Shown in pieces: positions 4,294-5,290 of a stretch of 5,290 nt of DNA. Position 1 is the first letter of the stretch; each line of letters begins with the position of its first letter. A program made the translations under genes and the position numbers. Where the stretch lies: NCBI GenBank assembly GCA_031119595.1, contig JAVHXX010000247.1, positions 1,434-6,723 of the forward strand, read 5' to 3'. The notes beneath the pieces are model-generated. The model did no database searches. It was not told the DNA's origin and saw nothing but the letters and a program-made list of their open reading frames with translations. Source of the stretch: Patulibacter sp. (GTDB lineage Bacteria; Actinomycetota; Thermoleophilia; Solirubrobacterales; Solirubrobacteraceae).

Positions 4294-4952
4294 GTGCGGA
4301 CGGCATCACCGTCGAACGCCTCAAGGTGTCGCAGCTCGGCGAGGTCATGCCGATCGAGCGGGCGAGCTACCGCACGCCGTGGTCCGTCGCGATGTTCGTG
4401 CTCGAGCTCACCCGCCCGGAGACGATCGGGCTGGGCGTTCGGCTCGACGGCCGCCTCGCCGGCTACGTCATCTGCTCGCCGCAGGCCGACGAATGGCACG
4501 TGATGAACGTGACCGTCGGGCCCGCGGACCGGCGCAGCGGGCTGGCGCGTCGCCTGCTCGTGCACCTCCACGACCTCCTCGAGACCGCGACCGGTGGCGA
4601 GGCGCGGATCACGCTGGAGGTCCGCCCCAGCAACGAGCCCGCGCTGACGCTCTACGCCTCCGAGGGCTACCTCGTGGCCGGCCGGCGTCGCGCCTACTAC
4701 CCCGACGACGGCGAGGACGCGCTGGTGATGTGGCGGACGCCTGGCACCCGCGCCGGTCACTTCGACGACGTCCCGTCGCCGGATCTCCGCGAGGCGGCCC
4801 GTTGGAACACGCCCCTCCCGGATCCGCTCGACCAGACCACGTACGTCGGCGAGGGCACCGTCGACCACCAGACGCTCCTCGAGTACTTCGACCCGGAACC
4901 CTCCGACGCCGCCGTCGGCCAGCCGGAGGAAGAGGAGGCCGAGTCGGCATGA
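4290..4952 (+). CDS. rimI: RimI-type ribosomal protein N-alpha-acetyltransferase with long C-terminal tail
   Basis: RimI transfers acetyl from acetyl-CoA to a protein N-terminus, classically Ala1 of ribosomal protein S18. The GNAT domain covers residues 1-150 of 220. The acetyl-CoA loop is R81-R-S-G-L-A86, after strand 'WHVMNVTVGP' (69-78). LEVRPSNEPALTLYASEGY (109-127) carries Glu110 and Tyr122, which align in spacing with the catalytic Glu103 and Tyr115 of E. coli RimI. RRRAYYPDDGEDALVM (132-147) is also diagnostic. GTG 4290 is chosen for its GGAGGG site and overlap with tsaB. Residues 153-220 go beyond the usual length of about 150; this tail has no GNAT motif, contains 'NTPLPDPLDQTTYVGEG', and ends in an acidic EEEEAESA. 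Position between tsaB and tsaD is a well-known arrangement. The natural substrate in this organism is not proven; some RimI enzymes accept other N-termini. Confidence 0.9.
   Translation: MSADGITVERLKVSQLGEVMPIERASYRTPWSVAMFVLELTRPETIGLGVRLDGRLAGYVICSPQADEWHVMNVTVGPADRRSGLARRLLVHLHDLLETATGGEARITLEVRPSNEPALTLYASEGYLVAGRRRAYYPDDGEDALVMWRTPGTRAGHFDDVPSPDLREAARWNTPLPDPLDQTTYVGEGTVDHQTLLEYFDPEPSDAAVGQPEEEEAESA
4932..4938 (+). promoter_or_regulatory. Ribosome binding site for tsaD
   Basis: GAGGAGG lies 10 bases before ATG 4949, inside the end of rimI. The same purine-rich run encodes the glutamates of RimI's acidic tail, so one sequence serves both purposes. Confidence 0.6.
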
Positions 4953-5290
4953 CGCTCACCCTCGCCATCGAGACGAGCTGCGACGACACCTGCGCGGCGG
5001 TCCTCGACGACGGCCGCGTGCTCAGCAACGCGATCGCCTCGCAGGGCATCCACGACGAGTACGGCGGCGTGGTCCCGGAGCTGGCGGCGCGCCAGCACGT
5101 CGAGGCGATCGGCCCCGTGATCGCCGAGGCGCTGCGGACCGCCGAGACCACCGCCGATGCCATCGAGCAGGTCGCGGTCACCCGCGGTCCCGGGCTCGTC
5201 GGCTCGCTGCTCTGCGGCATCCAGACCGCGACGGCGTTCGCGGCGCCTCGCGGCGTGCCGCTCGTGCCGGTCGACCACAGGCACGGCCAC
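4949..5290 (+). CDS. tsaD: TsaD, tRNA N6-threonylcarbamoyltransferase, N-terminal part (runs off window)
   Basis: TsaD is the catalytic subunit that moves the threonylcarbamoyl group from threonylcarbamoyl-AMP to N6 of A37 in tRNAs reading ANN codons. The first 114 residues are present of an expected 330-350. MTLTLAIETSCDDT is the invariant opening. Next come SNAIASQGIHDEYGGVVPELAARQH (26-50, the usual 'Q...H..YGGVVPE.A.R.H'), TRGPGLVGSLLCG (78-90) and GVPLVPVDHRHGH (102-114). His110 and His114 match the HxxxH metal site; the middle reads HRHGH where many members have HLEGH or HMEGH. ATG 4949 overlaps the rimI stop (ATGA 4949-4952) and has GAGGAGG 10 bases upstream. The frame is intact up to the window edge, so the truncation is only due to the window. 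Confidence 0.96.
   Translation, partial: MTLTLAIETSCDDTCAAVLDDGRVLSNAIASQGIHDEYGGVVPELAARQHVEAIGPVIAEALRTAETTADAIEQVAVTRGPGLVGSLLCGIQTATAFAAPRGVPLVPVDHRHGH

Noticed and set aside
3279..4868. 529-codon open minus-strand frame opposite tsaE, tsaB and rimI
   Set aside because: It runs antisense to three genes with unmistakable family motifs and reads as Arg/Ala/Ser/Pro-rich sequence without a domain.
1..5290. Mobile elements, CRISPR arrays, tRNA or rRNA genes, toxin-antitoxin or phage-defence modules
   Set aside because: No transposase or integrase motifs, spaced direct repeats, clover-leaf sequences or defence-type domains were found in any frame; codon and base use looks even across the window.

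Overview
This is a high-GC chromosomal fragment (roughly 70% GC by eye, not counted) with strong G/C preference at third codon positions. It most likely comes from a soil actinobacterium. Three things point to the class Thermoleophilia (Solirubrobacterales, Patulibacter/Conexibacter-like): an actinobacterial-style MMPL exporter, a sortase-type LPYTG surface protein, and a secreted beta-rich protein of a kind I associate with that order. The assignment is inference from protein character, not from a marker-gene search.

Layout. (1) Bases 1-951 hold the C-terminal 316 codons of an RND/MMPL membrane transporter that began upstream. (2) Bases 952-1087 form a hairpin-rich gap. (3) Bases 1088-1663 encode a two-helix membrane protein with a PH-like soluble part. 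(4) Bases 1771-2139 encode a tiny sortase-anchored protein (signal peptide, Ser/Thr/Lys linker, LPYTG, membrane helix), apparently read from a leaderless GTG start. (5) A convergent gene on the minus strand (2802-2164) encodes a secreted 212-residue protein; the two stop codons lie in back-to-back GC hairpins. (6) Bases 2803-3112 are a divergent intergenic region of about 310 bases with several inverted repeats and a likely promoter. (7) From 3113 to the window end runs a tight operon, tsaE-tsaB-rimI-tsaD, in which every junction is a 4-base start/stop overlap (ATGA, GTGA, ATGA).

How the genes work together. TsaE, TsaB and TsaD are three of the four bacterial proteins that make N6-threonylcarbamoyladenosine (t6A) at position 37 of ANN-decoding tRNAs; TsaC (or TsaC2), which makes the threonylcarbamoyl-AMP donor, is not in the window. 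RimI, embedded between tsaB and tsaD, is the N-alpha-acetyltransferase classically acting on ribosomal protein S18. This is a translation-quality operon of conserved order. The upstream half is a set of cell-envelope genes (exporter, membrane protein, wall-anchored protein, secreted protein) that need not share one pathway.

I see no mobile element, CRISPR array, tRNA or rRNA, and no clearly new multi-gene system. The points most worth a second look are a promoter-like motif shared upstream of the LPYTG gene and the t6A operon, which places a leaderless GTG at the same distance in both; the unresolved tsaE start and a possible overlapping leader ORF; the palindromes in the divergent region; and a long acidic tail on RimI.
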